This document shows positions 26,749-35,979 of a stretch of 64,000 nt of DNA, in pieces. The stretch comes from Stenotrophomonas indicatrix. Lineage in GTDB: Bacteria > Pseudomonadota > Gammaproteobacteria > Xanthomonadales > Xanthomonadaceae. Position 1 is the first letter of the stretch. Each line of letters opens with the position of its first letter. Under the pieces are notes generated by a model. It did no database searches and had not been told where the DNA came from. It saw only the letters and a program-made list of their open reading frames with translations. The DNA is taken from NCBI RefSeq assembly GCF_002750975.1, contig NZ_PEJS01000001.1:1178001-1242000 (forward strand), read 5' to 3'. A program made the translations under genes and the position numbers.

Positions 26749-27327
26749 TCAGCGCAGCTGGCTCTCGGCGAATTCCCAGTTCACCAGTTGCCAGAATGCT
26801 TCCAGATAGCGTGCACGATCATTCTGGTAGTCGGTGTAGTACGCGTGCTCCCAGACATCGCAGCAGAGCAGCGGCGTGCTGTCGCCGGTCAGCGGCGTAC
26901 CCGCATTGCGGGTGGCCTGCAGGCCGAGCTGCCCGCCGGGGTGCTGCACCAGCCACACCCAGCCGGAGCCGAACAGGCCAAGCGCGGTTCGATTGAACTC
27001 TTCGCGCAGACGCTGGCCGTCGCCGAACTGGCGCTTGACCAGTTCGCCCAGGCGGCCCTGCGGCTCGCCACCGCCGCGCGGGCGCAGGCATTGCCAGTAG
27101 AAGCCGTGGTTCCACGCCTGGGCGGCGGCATCGAACAGCGCGCCCTGGGCGTGGCGGACAATGTCCTCCAGTGTGGATTCTTCCCATTCGGTGCCGACAA
27201 TGGCGGCATTGACCGCGTCGACGTAGGTGCGATGGTGGCGGCCATGATGCAGTTCCACGGTCTGTGCCGACAGGTGCGGCTGCAGGGACGAGGGCAGGTA
27301 GGGCAGGGCGGGCAGTTCGACGGGCAT
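26749..27327 (-). CDS. sodB: Superoxide dismutase, iron type
   Basis: A 192-residue Fe/Mn superoxide dismutase, a cytoplasmic enzyme that removes superoxide. Metal ligands are in LHHGRHHRTYV, AQAWNHGFYW and DVWEHAYYTDYQN. Iron is favoured because the run GSGWVWLVQHPGGQLGL and the NAGTPLTGDSTPLL segment follow the FeSOD pattern. There is no signal peptide. It is divergent from the glutaredoxin gene, 119 bases away. Confidence 0.93.
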   Translation of the reverse strand: MPVELPALPYLPSSLQPHLSAQTVELHHGRHHRTYVDAVNAAIVGTEWEESTLEDIVRHAQGALFDAAAQAWNHGFYWQCLRPRGGGEPQGRLGELVKRQFGDGQRLREEFNRTALGLFGSGWVWLVQHPGGQLGLQATRNAGTPLTGDSTPLLCCDVWEHAYYTDYQNDRARYLEAFWQLVNWEFAESQLR

Positions 27328-27446
27328 GGACAGGTTCGTGGCCAGGGGGCGGCGGCAGCCGGTACCATCGGCTTACAATGGCAGCTACCGTGGGCAGTCT
27401 AGCCGACCATCACGGTTGGTTTGTCCGGCGAAGCAAGGAGTGAGGT

Positions 27447-27767
27447 GTGGCGGTAATGCAGCAAATCCAGGCCGAGGTGGATCGTTACCCGCTCGTGCTG
27501 TTCATGAAGGGCACCCCGCAATACCCCATGTGCGGCTACTCCAGTCGCGCCGTGCAGGCCTTGATGGCCGCAGGCGCCGTTGCGCTGCGCACGGTCAACG
27601 TGCTGGAAGAGCCCGAGATCCGCGCCAACCTGCCGCGCTTCTCCAATCTGCCTACTTTCCCGCAGCTGTTCATCAACGGCGAGTTGATCGGCGGCTGCGA
27701 CATCGTCATGGAACTGTTCGAAGCCGGCGAGCTCAAGCGCATCGTCGAAGAGGCTGCGCAGGGATGA
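27447..27767 (+). CDS. grxD: Grx4-family monothiol glutaredoxin
   Basis: A 106-residue monothiol glutaredoxin that carries or transfers [2Fe-2S] clusters. The active site is Cys29-Gly-Tyr-Ser, where most homologues have CGFS. LFMKGTPQYP, TFPQLFINGELIGGCDIV and the C-terminal helix are canonical. AAGGAG lies six bases before the GTG at 27447, which fixes that start over the ATG at 27456. Its stop overlaps the start of the SDR gene. Confidence 0.94.
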   Translation: MAVMQQIQAEVDRYPLVLFMKGTPQYPMCGYSSRAVQALMAAGAVALRTVNVLEEPEIRANLPRFSNLPTFPQLFINGELIGGCDIVMELFEAGELKRIVEEAAQG

Positions 27768-28561
27768 GCGCCTGGCCATCGACGTCACCGGCAGACGGGG
27801 CGCTCGATGGCCGCCCGTTGCAGGACCGTGTGATGCTCATTGCCGGTGCGGGCGGCGGGCTCGGCAGCGCTGCCGCTGTTGCAGCCGCCGAGGCGGGGGC
27901 GACCGTGGTCCTGCTGGGGCGCAAGCCACGAAGGCTGGACCGGGTCTACGCCCAGGTGCAGGCGGTTGGGCCGGAGCCCCTGCTGTACCCGTTGGACCTG
28001 GAAGGTGCCGGTCCCGATGACTATGCCGAACTGGCCCAGGCGGTGGCGCAGGAGCTGGGGCGCCTTGATGGCCTGCTGGTCTGCGCGGCCCACTTTCCCG
28101 GCCTGACCCCGTTCGAGCTGGCCGACCCGGCCAGCTTTGCCCGCGCCGTTCACGTCACCCTGACCGCCCCGGCCTGGCTGGCCCAGGCCTGCCTGCCGTT
28201 GCTGCGCCAGCGTGAAGACGCGGCGCTGGTGTTCACCGTGGATGCCCCTGAGCGGGTGGGGCAGGCGTACTGGGGCGGCTACGGTGCCGCCCAGCACGGC
28301 CTGCGCGGGCTGATCGGCAGCCTGCATGACGAGCTGGCCCGCAGCCCGGTGCGGGTGAGTGGCCTGTATCCCGGGCCCTTGCGTACCGCCCTGCGAGCGC
28401 GGGCCTATTCGATCGATCAGGACCCGGCCGCATGCGGCCCCGAGGCCGCCGCTGCAGCGGCCGTGACCCTGTTGTCCGCTGCTGGACTGGCGTGGCGCGG
28501 GCAGGTGCTCGATGCGGGCAATCCGCCATCGACGAGTGAAGGCGTTCGTAAAGCGGAATGA
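27764..28561 (+). CDS. SDR-fold protein with a degenerate catalytic site
   Basis: A 265-residue Rossmann-fold protein of the short-chain dehydrogenase family, similar in layout to YciK. The cofactor loop AGAGGGLG (27-34) is kept in modified form. In the catalytic YxxxK the tyrosine is Tyr173 but the lysine is replaced by Gln177 (YGAAQ). The usual catalytic serine region reads VFTVDAP, and NNAG is replaced by VCAAH. It may be a weak enzyme or a binding protein. The four-base overlap with grxD implies co-translation. Confidence 0.8.
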   Translation: MSAWPSTSPADGALDGRPLQDRVMLIAGAGGGLGSAAAVAAAEAGATVVLLGRKPRRLDRVYAQVQAVGPEPLLYPLDLEGAGPDDYAELAQAVAQELGRLDGLLVCAAHFPGLTPFELADPASFARAVHVTLTAPAWLAQACLPLLRQREDAALVFTVDAPERVGQAYWGGYGAAQHGLRGLIGSLHDELARSPVRVSGLYPGPLRTALRARAYSIDQDPAACGPEAAAAAAVTLLSAAGLAWRGQVLDAGNPPSTSEGVRKAE

Positions 28562-28769
28562 AGATTCCGTCACGATAGCGTTGCGATCCGGTGCCGTTTG
28601 TCGCACAACCGTCACATTGAAAGCGTAGCGTGTTAATCTAGTGTTAACCGTTGCGGCAGCTGCCGTTCACGGTAGGGAACCCCAGATAAATGTCCGAACA
28701 GCCGCCCGCAAGGCTGCTTGGATGCGCTTTTTTTCCGCCATCGCCAACTCGCATCGAGGCTACCGAACA

Positions 28770-31700
28770 ATGACTCACCCATTCCGGATGTCCAAGCTCA
28801 CCCTTGGTCTCGTGGCTGCGCTCGCCGCCGCTCCCGCCTTCGCCCAGAGCACCTCTGCCGGTGTCGGCGGCCAGGTCGTGTCCAATGCGGGCGCGCCTGT
28901 TGCTGGTGCTGAAGTCACCATCACCCACACCGAATCGGGCACGGTTTCGCGTGCGACCACCGATGCGTCGGGTCGTTACAACGCGCGCGGCCTGCGCGTG
29001 GGTGGTCCGTACACCATCACCATCACCAAGCCGGGTGAGGGCACCAAGACCGAAGAGGGCGTGTACCTCAACCTGAACCAGGTCAACACGGTCAACGCCA
29101 ACCTGGCCGGCGATGTTGCGGCCACCAATTTGGATGCCGTGAACGTCGTCGCGACCGCGGGTGGCCTGGACATCTTCAGCGCCAACAAGATGGGCACCGG
29201 CACCAACGTGACCCGCGAAACGATGGATGCGTTGCCGTCGGCCAACCGCAACATCCAGGACTACGTCCGCCTCGACCCGCGCATCTCGCAGGTCAGCAAG
29301 GCTGACGGTGCGATTTCGGCCGGTGGCCAGAACACCCGTTACAACGCCATCCGCATCGACGGCATCAGTGCCTCCGATCCGTTCGGCCTGGGTTCCAACA
29401 ACCTGCCGACCGAGCGCCAGCCGGTGTCGATGGACGCGATCCAGGAAATCAACATCGACCTGGCCAACTACGACACCACCATCGCTGGTGGTACCGGTGC
29501 GGTGATCAACGCCGTGACCAAGTCGGGCACCAATGAATTCCACGGCACCGTGTACGGTTCGTACCGCGACAAGGACATGGTCCGTTCGCGCCTGGAAGGT
29601 GACCGCCAGGACTTCAACGGCTTCGAAGACGAGAAGACCTATGGCATGACCTTCGGCGGCCCGATCGTCAAGGACAAGCTGTTCTTCTTCAGCAACTACG
29701 AGAAGTACGAGCGTTCGGCCGCCGGCATCAGCCTGAGCGACACCCCGATCGGCAAGGGCACCATCACCCAGCAGCAGATCACCGATGTCCAGAACTACCT
29801 GGGCAACCTGGGTTATGACCCGGGCAGCCTGGCCGCGCCGAACAGCAAGACCGAGATCGAAGAGTACGCGGTCAAGCTGGACTGGAACATCAACGAGAAC
29901 CATCGTGCCGCCCTGCGCTACAACAAGATGGAGCAGAACGTCGTTCGCTTCCCGCAGGTCAGCAGCAGCGCGATCTCGCTGAGCAACTTCTGGTACCAGC
30001 AGCCGACCGAATACGAAACCTGGATGGGCGAACTGTTCAGTGACTGGTCCGAGAACTTCTCGACCGAGTTCAAGGTCTCGCACAAGGATTACTCGGCCAA
30101 CCGCGTGCCGCTGGTCGACATGCCGCAGATCCGCATCCGTTCGGGCAACGATTCGCTGTACGTCGGTACCGAGCAGAACACCCACGTCAACATCGTCGAG
30201 TCGAAGGAACTGAGCGCCTTCGGTGCCGGCACCTGGTACGTCGGTGACCACACCGTCAAGTTCGGCTTCGATTATTCGAAGAACGAGCTGATGAACTTCT
30301 ATGGCCGCAACCTCAACGGCGTGTACGAGTTCAACAGCGTCAACGACTTCCTGGCGGGCAAGGCGGCGCGTTACCAGCTGCGTGCGCCGCGCGCCGATGG
30401 CAGCCGCAGTGATATCCCGGCCGACTTCACCCTGAAGAACACCGGCGTGTTCGTGCAGGACACCTGGGCGATCAACTACAACCTGAACCTGATGTTCGGC
30501 GTGCGCATCGACATGCCTGACTTCAGCAGCCAGCGCCTGTACAACGCGCGCATCGAGCAGCTGTATGGCTTCAACAACACCAAGCTGGTCGACAAGAACC
30601 TGGTGCAGCCGCGTGTCGGCTTCAACTACACCTTCGACAGCGAGCGTCCGACCCAGCTGCGCGGTGGCGTGGGCCTGTTCGGTGGCGCCGCCCCGAACGT
30701 CTGGCTGGCCGGTGCGTACCAGAACACCGGTCTGAATTACATCGAGTATGACCAGCGCAACCCGCCGGTGGGTTCCTTCACCCCGGATGGCAACAACCCG
30801 TACGTTCCGGCCGGTGGCCCGGCGACGGCGCGCCAGAACGTGGACATCATCGCGCCGGGCACCCGCCTGCCGTCGGTGTGGAAGGCCAACCTGGCGTTCG
30901 ACCATGAACTGCCGTGGTACGGCATCGTGGCGTCGGCCGAACTGCTGGTGACCAAGGTCAAGGACGGCATCTACTTTGATCGCCTGGACGTGTCCGCGCC
31001 AACCATCTACGGTCCGGACGGCCGTGCGATCTACTGGAACGCCCAGGGTCGCAATCCGGCCAACAGCCGCATCGCCGATGGCACCAACTTCGGCATGACC
31101 ACCGGCACCAATGGCGCGGGTGACCGTGCCAACCGTCCGAGCGACATGGGCGACGTGCTGGTCATGCGCAATACCGACAAGGGCCGTGGCAGCCAGGCGA
31201 CCTTCTCGCTGGCCAAGCCGCTGACCGAGAATTGGGGCTGGTCGCTGGGTTACACCTACACCCAGTCGAAGGAAGTCAGCCCGCTGTCCAGCTCGCAGAA
31301 CACCTCGAACTGGAACAACACGCTGATCTTCAATGCCAATGAAGACGTGGCCTACAATTCGCGTTACGCGATCAAGGACCGCATCACCGGCACCCTGGAA
31401 TGGAAGCACAACTTCTTCGGTGACAACGCCACCCGCATCGGCCTGTTCTACGAAGGTCGCTCGGGCCGTCCGTACAGCTACATCTTCTACAACGATGCCA
31501 ACGGCGATGGTGCAACCACCAACGACCTGTTCTACGTGCCGAATGCACCGGGCGACGTGCTGTTCACCGGCGGCGTGGCGATGGAGAAGAGCTTCTTCGA
31601 CTGGCTCGCGAAGAATCCGGAGCTCGAGGCCTACCGTGGCAGCGTCGTCCCGGCCAACCAGCACCGTGCCAAGTGGATCAATTCCTTCGACGTCCGCATC

Positions 31701-31985
31701 AGCCAGGAGTTCCCGGGCTTCGTGAAGAGCCACAAGGGTGAGATCGCGCTGGACATCATGAATGTCGGCAACCTGATCAACAAGAAGTGGGGTCTGATCG
31801 ACGATTACGGCTTCTACTCGACCCGCCGTGTTGCCAACTACGCCGGTATCGATCCGGCCACCGGCAAGTATGTGTACTCGTTCACCGGTGCTGACGATTC
31901 GTCGATCCAGGAAAACAACAACGACAAGGGCAACACCGGTGTGTCGCGCTGGTCGATGCAGCTGACCCTGAAGTACAAGTTCTGA
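28770..31985 (+). CDS. TonB-dependent receptor, Oar-like
   Basis: A 1071-residue outer membrane receptor. A signal peptide ends in AFA-QS. A carboxypeptidase-regulatory-like domain (GGQVVSNAGAPVAGAEVTIT) is followed by a plug (MDALPSANRNIQDYVRLDPR, RIDGISASDPFGLG, GTGAVINAVTKSGTNEFHG) and a long beta-barrel ending in the C-terminal aromatic LTLKYKF. This is the Oar/OmpA-related architecture common in xanthomonads. The substrate is unknown. The ATG at 28770 has GAGG ten bases before it; an in-frame ATG at 28722 is possible. The 208 bp upstream hold no other gene. Confidence 0.92.
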   Translation: MTHPFRMSKLTLGLVAALAAAPAFAQSTSAGVGGQVVSNAGAPVAGAEVTITHTESGTVSRATTDASGRYNARGLRVGGPYTITITKPGEGTKTEEGVYLNLNQVNTVNANLAGDVAATNLDAVNVVATAGGLDIFSANKMGTGTNVTRETMDALPSANRNIQDYVRLDPRISQVSKADGAISAGGQNTRYNAIRIDGISASDPFGLGSNNLPTERQPVSMDAIQEINIDLANYDTTIAGGTGAVINAVTKSGTNEFHGTVYGSYRDKDMVRSRLEGDRQDFNGFEDEKTYGMTFGGPIVKDKLFFFSNYEKYERSAAGISLSDTPIGKGTITQQQITDVQNYLGNLGYDPGSLAAPNSKTEIEEYAVKLDWNINENHRAALRYNKMEQNVVRFPQVSSSAISLSNFWYQQPTEYETWMGELFSDWSENFSTEFKVSHKDYSANRVPLVDMPQIRIRSGNDSLYVGTEQNTHVNIVESKELSAFGAGTWYVGDHTVKFGFDYSKNELMNFYGRNLNGVYEFNSVNDFLAGKAARYQLRAPRADGSRSDIPADFTLKNTGVFVQDTWAINYNLNLMFGVRIDMPDFSSQRLYNARIEQLYGFNNTKLVDKNLVQPRVGFNYTFDSERPTQLRGGVGLFGGAAPNVWLAGAYQNTGLNYIEYDQRNPPVGSFTPDGNNPYVPAGGPATARQNVDIIAPGTRLPSVWKANLAFDHELPWYGIVASAELLVTKVKDGIYFDRLDVSAPTIYGPDGRAIYWNAQGRNPANSRIADGTNFGMTTGTNGAGDRANRPSDMGDVLVMRNTDKGRGSQATFSLAKPLTENWGWSLGYTYTQSKEVSPLSSSQNTSNWNNTLIFNANEDVAYNSRYAIKDRITGTLEWKHNFFGDNATRIGLFYEGRSGRPYSYIFYNDANGDGATTNDLFYVPNAPGDVLFTGGVAMEKSFFDWLAKNPELEAYRGSVVPANQHRAKWINSFDVRISQEFPGFVKSHKGEIALDIMNVGNLINKKWGLIDDYGFYSTRRVANYAGIDPATGKYVYSFTGADDSSIQENNNDKGNTGVSRWSMQLTLKYKF

Positions 31986-32015
31986 TCCGTCAGAGCCTGA
32001 TGCAGTAAAAGGAAG

Positions 32016-32039
32016 CGGCCGGGGAAACCCGGCCGTTTT
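32016..32039 (+). terminator. Rho-independent terminator of the TonB receptor gene
   Basis: A perfect 8-bp stem CGGCCGGG/CCCGGCCG with a GAAA loop is followed by TTTT, starting 31 bases after the stop codon. Confidence 0.85.
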
Positions 32040-32092
32040 CCGTTCAGGCGAAAGTCCTTGCGGGAGGTGGTGCATCGGCGTAGCATCCAAGC

Positions 32093-32187
32093 ACGTGCGC
32101 GGCGCAGATGCCGCCGAAGCGGTCCCGGAGCGGCGAACGCGGGACGCACCTATCCAACGGTCGGGCTTCCCGGCCGTTTTGCTTTTT
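32093..32187 (+). ncRNA. Candidate small structured RNA upstream of ppnN
   Basis: After the receptor terminator there is a possible promoter, TTGCGG (32058-32063), 17 bases, TAGCAT (32081-32086). The DNA that follows can fold: GTGCG (32095-32099) with CGCAC (32145-32149), enclosing hairpins GGCG/CGCC and GTCCCG/CGGGAC. It ends in a second terminator, stem CGGTCGGG/CCCGGCCG (32158-32176) with TTTTGCTTTTT. The transcript would be about 95 nt. It could be a free sRNA or a leader that attenuates ppnN, whose start is 45 bases further on. No family is recognised. Confidence 0.4.
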
Positions 32188-32231
32188 AAGGGGGCGGCAG
32201 TACAGTCGGACACCTTAAAGGAAGCAGAAAA

Positions 32232-33626
32232 GTGGATATGACAACGAATGAAAAGGCAGCGCGGACGCTGCCGGTGCAGGACGCGCGGATCTACCCGCGT
32301 GGTGGCCTGGATGTGCTGTCGCGGGCCGAGGTTGCGCGCCTGCGCGACGCCTCCAGTGGTGGCATGCACGAGCTGCTGCGCCGCTGCGCGCTGGCCGTGC
32401 TGACCAGTGGCAGTGCCTCCGATGATCCGCGCGCCGCGCGCGATCTTTACCCCGATTTTGATATCCAGGTCGCACAGCAGGATCGCGGCGTGCGCATCGA
32501 CCTGGCCAATGCGCCGGCGATGGCATTCGTCGATGGCGAGATCATCCGCGGCGTGGCCGAGCTGCTGTTCGCGGTGGTCCGTGACCTGGCGTACATGGCG
32601 ATCGAGATGGGCCCGGCCTACGCGGCCGAGCTGGAGTCGTCCGAGGGCATCACCAATGCGGTGTTCGGGCTGCTGCGCAACGCACGCATCCTCAACCCGG
32701 GTGACCCGAACCTGGTGGTCTGCTGGGGCGGTCACTCGATTTCGCGCGACGAGTACCTGTATACCAAGCAGGTCGGTTACGAGCTGGGCCTGCGCGGCCT
32801 GGACATCTGTACCGGCTGCGGCCCGGGCGCGATGAAGGGCCCGATGAAGGGCGCCACCATCGCCCACGCCAAGCAGCGCCGGACCGTGACGCGCTACATC
32901 GGCCTGACCGAGCCGGGCATCATCGCCGCCGAGTCGCCGAACCCGATCGTCAACCACCTGGTGATCATGCCGGACATCGAGAAGCGCCTTGAGGCCTTCG
33001 TCCGCATCGGCCACGGCATCATCGTGTTCGCCGGTGGCGTGGGTACCGCCGAAGAGATCCTGTACCTGCTCGGCATCCTGCTGCGCGAGGAGAACAAGGA
33101 CCTGCCGTTCCCGCTGATCCTGACCGGCCCGACCGTCGCTGCGCCGTACTTCGAGCAGATCGACCGTTTCATCCGCCTGACCCTGGGCGACGCCGCGGCC
33201 GAGCGCTACGAAATCGTCATCGGCGACCCGGTGGCGGTGGCCAAGAAGATGTCGGCCGGCATCAAGCGCGTGCGTGAGCATCGCCTGGCGCAGAAGGATT
33301 CGTTCTTCTTCAACTGGTCCATCGAGATTCCGTGGGAATACCAGCAGCCGTTCGTGCCGACCCACGAGGCGATGGCGGCGCTGGACCTGCACCACGGGCG
33401 TGCGCCGCACGCGCTGGCAGCCGATCTGCGCCGGGCCTTCTCGGGCATCGTCGCCGGCAACGTGAAGGAAGACGGCATGCGCCGCATCGAGGAGTTCGGG
33501 CCGTTCCAGATCCATGGCGACCCCGACATGATGCAGGCCCTGGACGCGCTGCTGCGTGCCTTCGTCGAGCAGCGCCGGATGAAGATCTCCGGCGAATACC
33601 AGCCCTGCTACCAGGTGCTGGCGTAA
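32232..33626 (+). CDS. ppnN: Nucleotide 5'-monophosphate nucleosidase PpnN (LOG family)
   Basis: A 464-residue enzyme that splits purine and pyrimidine nucleoside monophosphates to base and ribose 5-phosphate. In E. coli it is regulated by (p)ppGpp. The LOG-fold core shows CWGGHSISRDEY, CTGCGPGAMKGPMKGATIAHA in part, and the substrate motif FAGGVGTAEEILYL. N- and C-terminal extensions are as expected for PpnN (E. coli YgdH, 454 residues). The start is GTG 32232 or ATG 32238, with AAAGGA 9 or 15 bases before. Confidence 0.93.
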   Translation: MDMTTNEKAARTLPVQDARIYPRGGLDVLSRAEVARLRDASSGGMHELLRRCALAVLTSGSASDDPRAARDLYPDFDIQVAQQDRGVRIDLANAPAMAFVDGEIIRGVAELLFAVVRDLAYMAIEMGPAYAAELESSEGITNAVFGLLRNARILNPGDPNLVVCWGGHSISRDEYLYTKQVGYELGLRGLDICTGCGPGAMKGPMKGATIAHAKQRRTVTRYIGLTEPGIIAAESPNPIVNHLVIMPDIEKRLEAFVRIGHGIIVFAGGVGTAEEILYLLGILLREENKDLPFPLILTGPTVAAPYFEQIDRFIRLTLGDAAAERYEIVIGDPVAVAKKMSAGIKRVREHRLAQKDSFFFNWSIEIPWEYQQPFVPTHEAMAALDLHHGRAPHALAADLRRAFSGIVAGNVKEDGMRRIEEFGPFQIHGDPDMMQALDALLRAFVEQRRMKISGEYQPCYQVLA

Positions 33627-33731
33627 GCGAGGCGAGGGTGGCTGGACGGCGCGGCGGGGACCGCGCCGGACCGGTGGGGGAGGGCGGGATGTCAAGGGTT
33701 TGACGCCCGTCGCCCGGATCTGACCGTTCAT

Positions 33732-33756
33732 CCTGCCGCCGCTTGCCGGCGGCAGG
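33732..33756. repeat. GC-rich palindrome before the minor pilin operon
   Basis: The stem CCTGCCGCC/GGCGGCAGG with a seven-base loop lies in the 172-bp gap between ppnN and fimU. There is no T run. It could be a repeat of the SMAG type without GTAG, or a factor-assisted terminator of ppnN. Confidence 0.4.
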
Positions 33757-33798
33757 CCGGTGCGCCATCGTGGTCACCAACACGCTGGGGAGCGTCCA

Positions 33799-34314
33799 AT
33801 GTCTTTGCGCCGGCAAAACGGCTTCACGCTGATTGAGTTGATGGTCACCCTGACCGTCTTCGTGATCCTGGCGTCGATCGCCTATCCGAGCTTCCGCAGC
33901 ATGATTCGTTCGAACCGGCTGGCAACTGCCAACAACGAAGTGATCGCGTTGACCAACCTTGCGCGCAGCGAGGCCATCCGCAACAACCGTGGTGGTGGCC
34001 TCTGTGGCAGTACCGATGGCCAGGCGTGTGACGGTGAATGGTCCAAGGGGCTGCTGGCCTGGTCCGATCTCGACGCTGATGGCGTGCTGGGCAGCAATGA
34101 CAGCGTGCTGCGTTTCTCCCTGGGCAACCCGCAATTGAGCGTGGTTGGTCCCCCGGGAGCGACCATCGCCTTTGACGGCCGTGGCCGTCGCAAGGCCGCG
34201 GACGATCAGACGGTTGTGCTGTCCCCGGCGTCCTGCAAGGCCGGCGAACAGCGCAGCACATTGACGATCAACAAGTCCGGCCAGGTCCGGGTGACCAAGG
34301 GAACCTGCTCATGA
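33799..34314 (+). CDS. fimU: Type IV minor pilin FimU (GspH/FimT family)
   Basis: A 171-residue pseudopilin. A short basic leader ends in the prepilin site G-FTLIELMVTL, followed by the hydrophobic helix that packs in the pilus core. The C-terminal domain has four cysteines, including GGGLCGSTDGQACDGEW. The tail reads INKSGQVRVTKGTCS and lacks the GRxR DNA-binding motif, which supports FimU rather than FimT. The ATG at 33799 gives a nine-residue leader. It opens the six-gene minor pilin operon and overlaps pilV by four bases. Confidence 0.88.
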   Translation: MSLRRQNGFTLIELMVTLTVFVILASIAYPSFRSMIRSNRLATANNEVIALTNLARSEAIRNNRGGGLCGSTDGQACDGEWSKGLLAWSDLDADGVLGSNDSVLRFSLGNPQLSVVGPPGATIAFDGRGRRKAADDQTVVLSPASCKAGEQRSTLTINKSGQVRVTKGTCS

Positions 34315-34808
34315 ATCGCCGCAACCTTGCCTCTCCGCGTTCGTCCCAGGGTGGCTTCAGCCTGATCGAAGTGATGGTGGCGTTGTTGATCCTTGCGTTC
34401 GGGCTGCTCGGCTTTGCCTTGCTGCAGACCACGAGCGTGCGCTTCGTACAGAGTGCCAATTACCGGACCCAGGCGACCAACCTGGCCAACGACCTGATCG
34501 AACTGATGCGCGCCCAGCGCACCGATACGCTTGCCGGCGGGGCCTACTCTTCGGCCTCGTTCGCTGCCGGAGCGGTGACGGCCAATGGTGCTTGTACCTG
34601 GCCGACCGGCGCGGCGGTGACGCCGAAGACCAACGTGGCACGCTGGCAATGTGAGGTTGTGAAGACACTCGGTGAAAAGGCCAGTGCAGAGGTCCAGTTT
34701 ACCCAGAGCACCGGCCGGGTCAGCGTGGCCATTACCTGGGGTGATCAGCGTTGGGATCCGAAGGAGCCCGACAGCCTCACCACCTTCGGCCTGACCACTT
34801 TCCTGTGA
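34311..34808 (+). CDS. pilV: Type IV pilus modification/minor pilin PilV
   Basis: A 165-residue minor pilin. The prepilin peptidase site is G-FSLIEVMVAL after a basic leader of 15 residues. The next stretch, LLILAFGLLGFALLQT, is the helix typical of PilV. Minor pilins prime assembly and carry PilY1 at the pilus tip in Pseudomonas. Two cysteines occur in the head (ANGACTW, RWQCEVV) and probably pair. Confidence 0.9.
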   Translation: MNRRNLASPRSSQGGFSLIEVMVALLILAFGLLGFALLQTTSVRFVQSANYRTQATNLANDLIELMRAQRTDTLAGGAYSSASFAAGAVTANGACTWPTGAAVTPKTNVARWQCEVVKTLGEKASAEVQFTQSTGRVSVAITWGDQRWDPKEPDSLTTFGLTTFL

Positions 34809-34816
34809 GCGCGTCC

Positions 34817-35974
34817 ATGAGTCCGTCTTCACGAGCCCGCGGCCTGTCGCTGATCGAACTGATGATTGCCATGGTCATCGGTCTGGTCCTTCTGCTGGGC
34901 ATCACGCAGATCTTCATCGCGTCCCGCGCGGCTTCACGCCTGTCCGAGGGGGCTGCCCGGACCCAGGAGAATGCACGTTTCGCATTGGACTTCCTGCAGC
35001 GTGACCTGCGCATGGCGGGTCACTTTGGCTGCGTGAACGACCAGGCGCATGTGATCAAGAACACCGGCGATGTCCGCTACAACCTCGGTATCGCCGCCGG
35101 CAGTGGAGATCCGCTGGATTTCTCGGTGCCGGTGCAGGGGTATGAGGCCGCAGGCACCGGCCCGACCAATACACTGACCCTGGGGCGCACGTGGAGCGCG
35201 GCGATATCCGTGCCCAAGAGCATCATCAACCTGAAGCCGGCGCCACTGCCCGGCAGTGATGTGCTTGTGCTCCGCCTGTTGAGCCCGGAAGGGGCGGTTG
35301 TGACAGGCGTCGGTGTGGATGGCACTACAACCACGGTGACGGTGTCCAGTGACGGCATGGCGCGCCTGAAGGCGGGTGCCGCCGGCACTCCGACCGTGTT
35401 CGCGCTGGCCGATTGCACCCGCGCCGATGTGTTCCCGGCCACCATCAGTGGATCCACCGTCAAGATCGAGAAGCTGGATCTGACCGGCTATTCGGTCAGC
35501 AACGCGATGACGATGCTGTATCGCGCCGATGGCCTCGTGTATTACATCGCCAGCAACGGCAATAATGAGCCTGCCCTGTACCGCGCCCGCGCCAACGGAG
35601 CCGGTGGCTACGGTGACGGTGAGGAGCTGGTGGAGGGCATCGAGAGCATGCAGCTCCTGTACGGCCTTGACGCAACGCCGGATATTTCGCTTTCCACTCC
35701 GCCCAGTGGCCGCATCGTCGACCAGCGTGTTGCCAGTGCCGTCAGCACCGCGACGGATGCGACCGCTGTTGGCGCATGGCGCCGCGTCGGCATGGTACAG
35801 GTGGGGCTGCTTGCGCGCAGCCCGCAGCGGGCGTCGGCGCAGGCTCCGGGTTCGGCAGCTACCTACCTGGGGGTGCTTGGTGTGACCATCGCGCCGGGCG
35901 ATCCCTATGACCAGCGCCACCGTGGCGCCTATGAAGTTTCCGTTGCGTTGCGCAACCGCCTGTTCGGGAATTGA
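34817..35974 (+). CDS. pilW: Type IV minor pilin PilW
   Basis: A 385-residue large minor pilin. The cleavage site is G-LSLIELMIAM after a leader of nine residues, followed by VIGLVLLLGITQIFIASRAA. The segment TQENARFALDFLQRDLRMAGHFGC is highly typical of PilW. The start is ATG 34817; a GTG at 34805, whose GTGA overlaps the pilV stop, would add four residues and would give the usual coupling. Confidence 0.9.
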   Translation: MSPSSRARGLSLIELMIAMVIGLVLLLGITQIFIASRAASRLSEGAARTQENARFALDFLQRDLRMAGHFGCVNDQAHVIKNTGDVRYNLGIAAGSGDPLDFSVPVQGYEAAGTGPTNTLTLGRTWSAAISVPKSIINLKPAPLPGSDVLVLRLLSPEGAVVTGVGVDGTTTTVTVSSDGMARLKAGAAGTPTVFALADCTRADVFPATISGSTVKIEKLDLTGYSVSNAMTMLYRADGLVYYIASNGNNEPALYRARANGAGGYGDGEELVEGIESMQLLYGLDATPDISLSTPPSGRIVDQRVASAVSTATDATAVGAWRRVGMVQVGLLARSPQRASAQAPGSAATYLGVLGVTIAPGDPYDQRHRGAYEVSVALRNRLFGN

Positions 35975-35979
35975 CGACC

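Noticed and set aside
28644..33731. A 1695-codon open frame on the minus strand
   Set aside because: It is antisense to the TonB receptor and ppnN, has no family motif, and is an effect of high GC in the third codon position.
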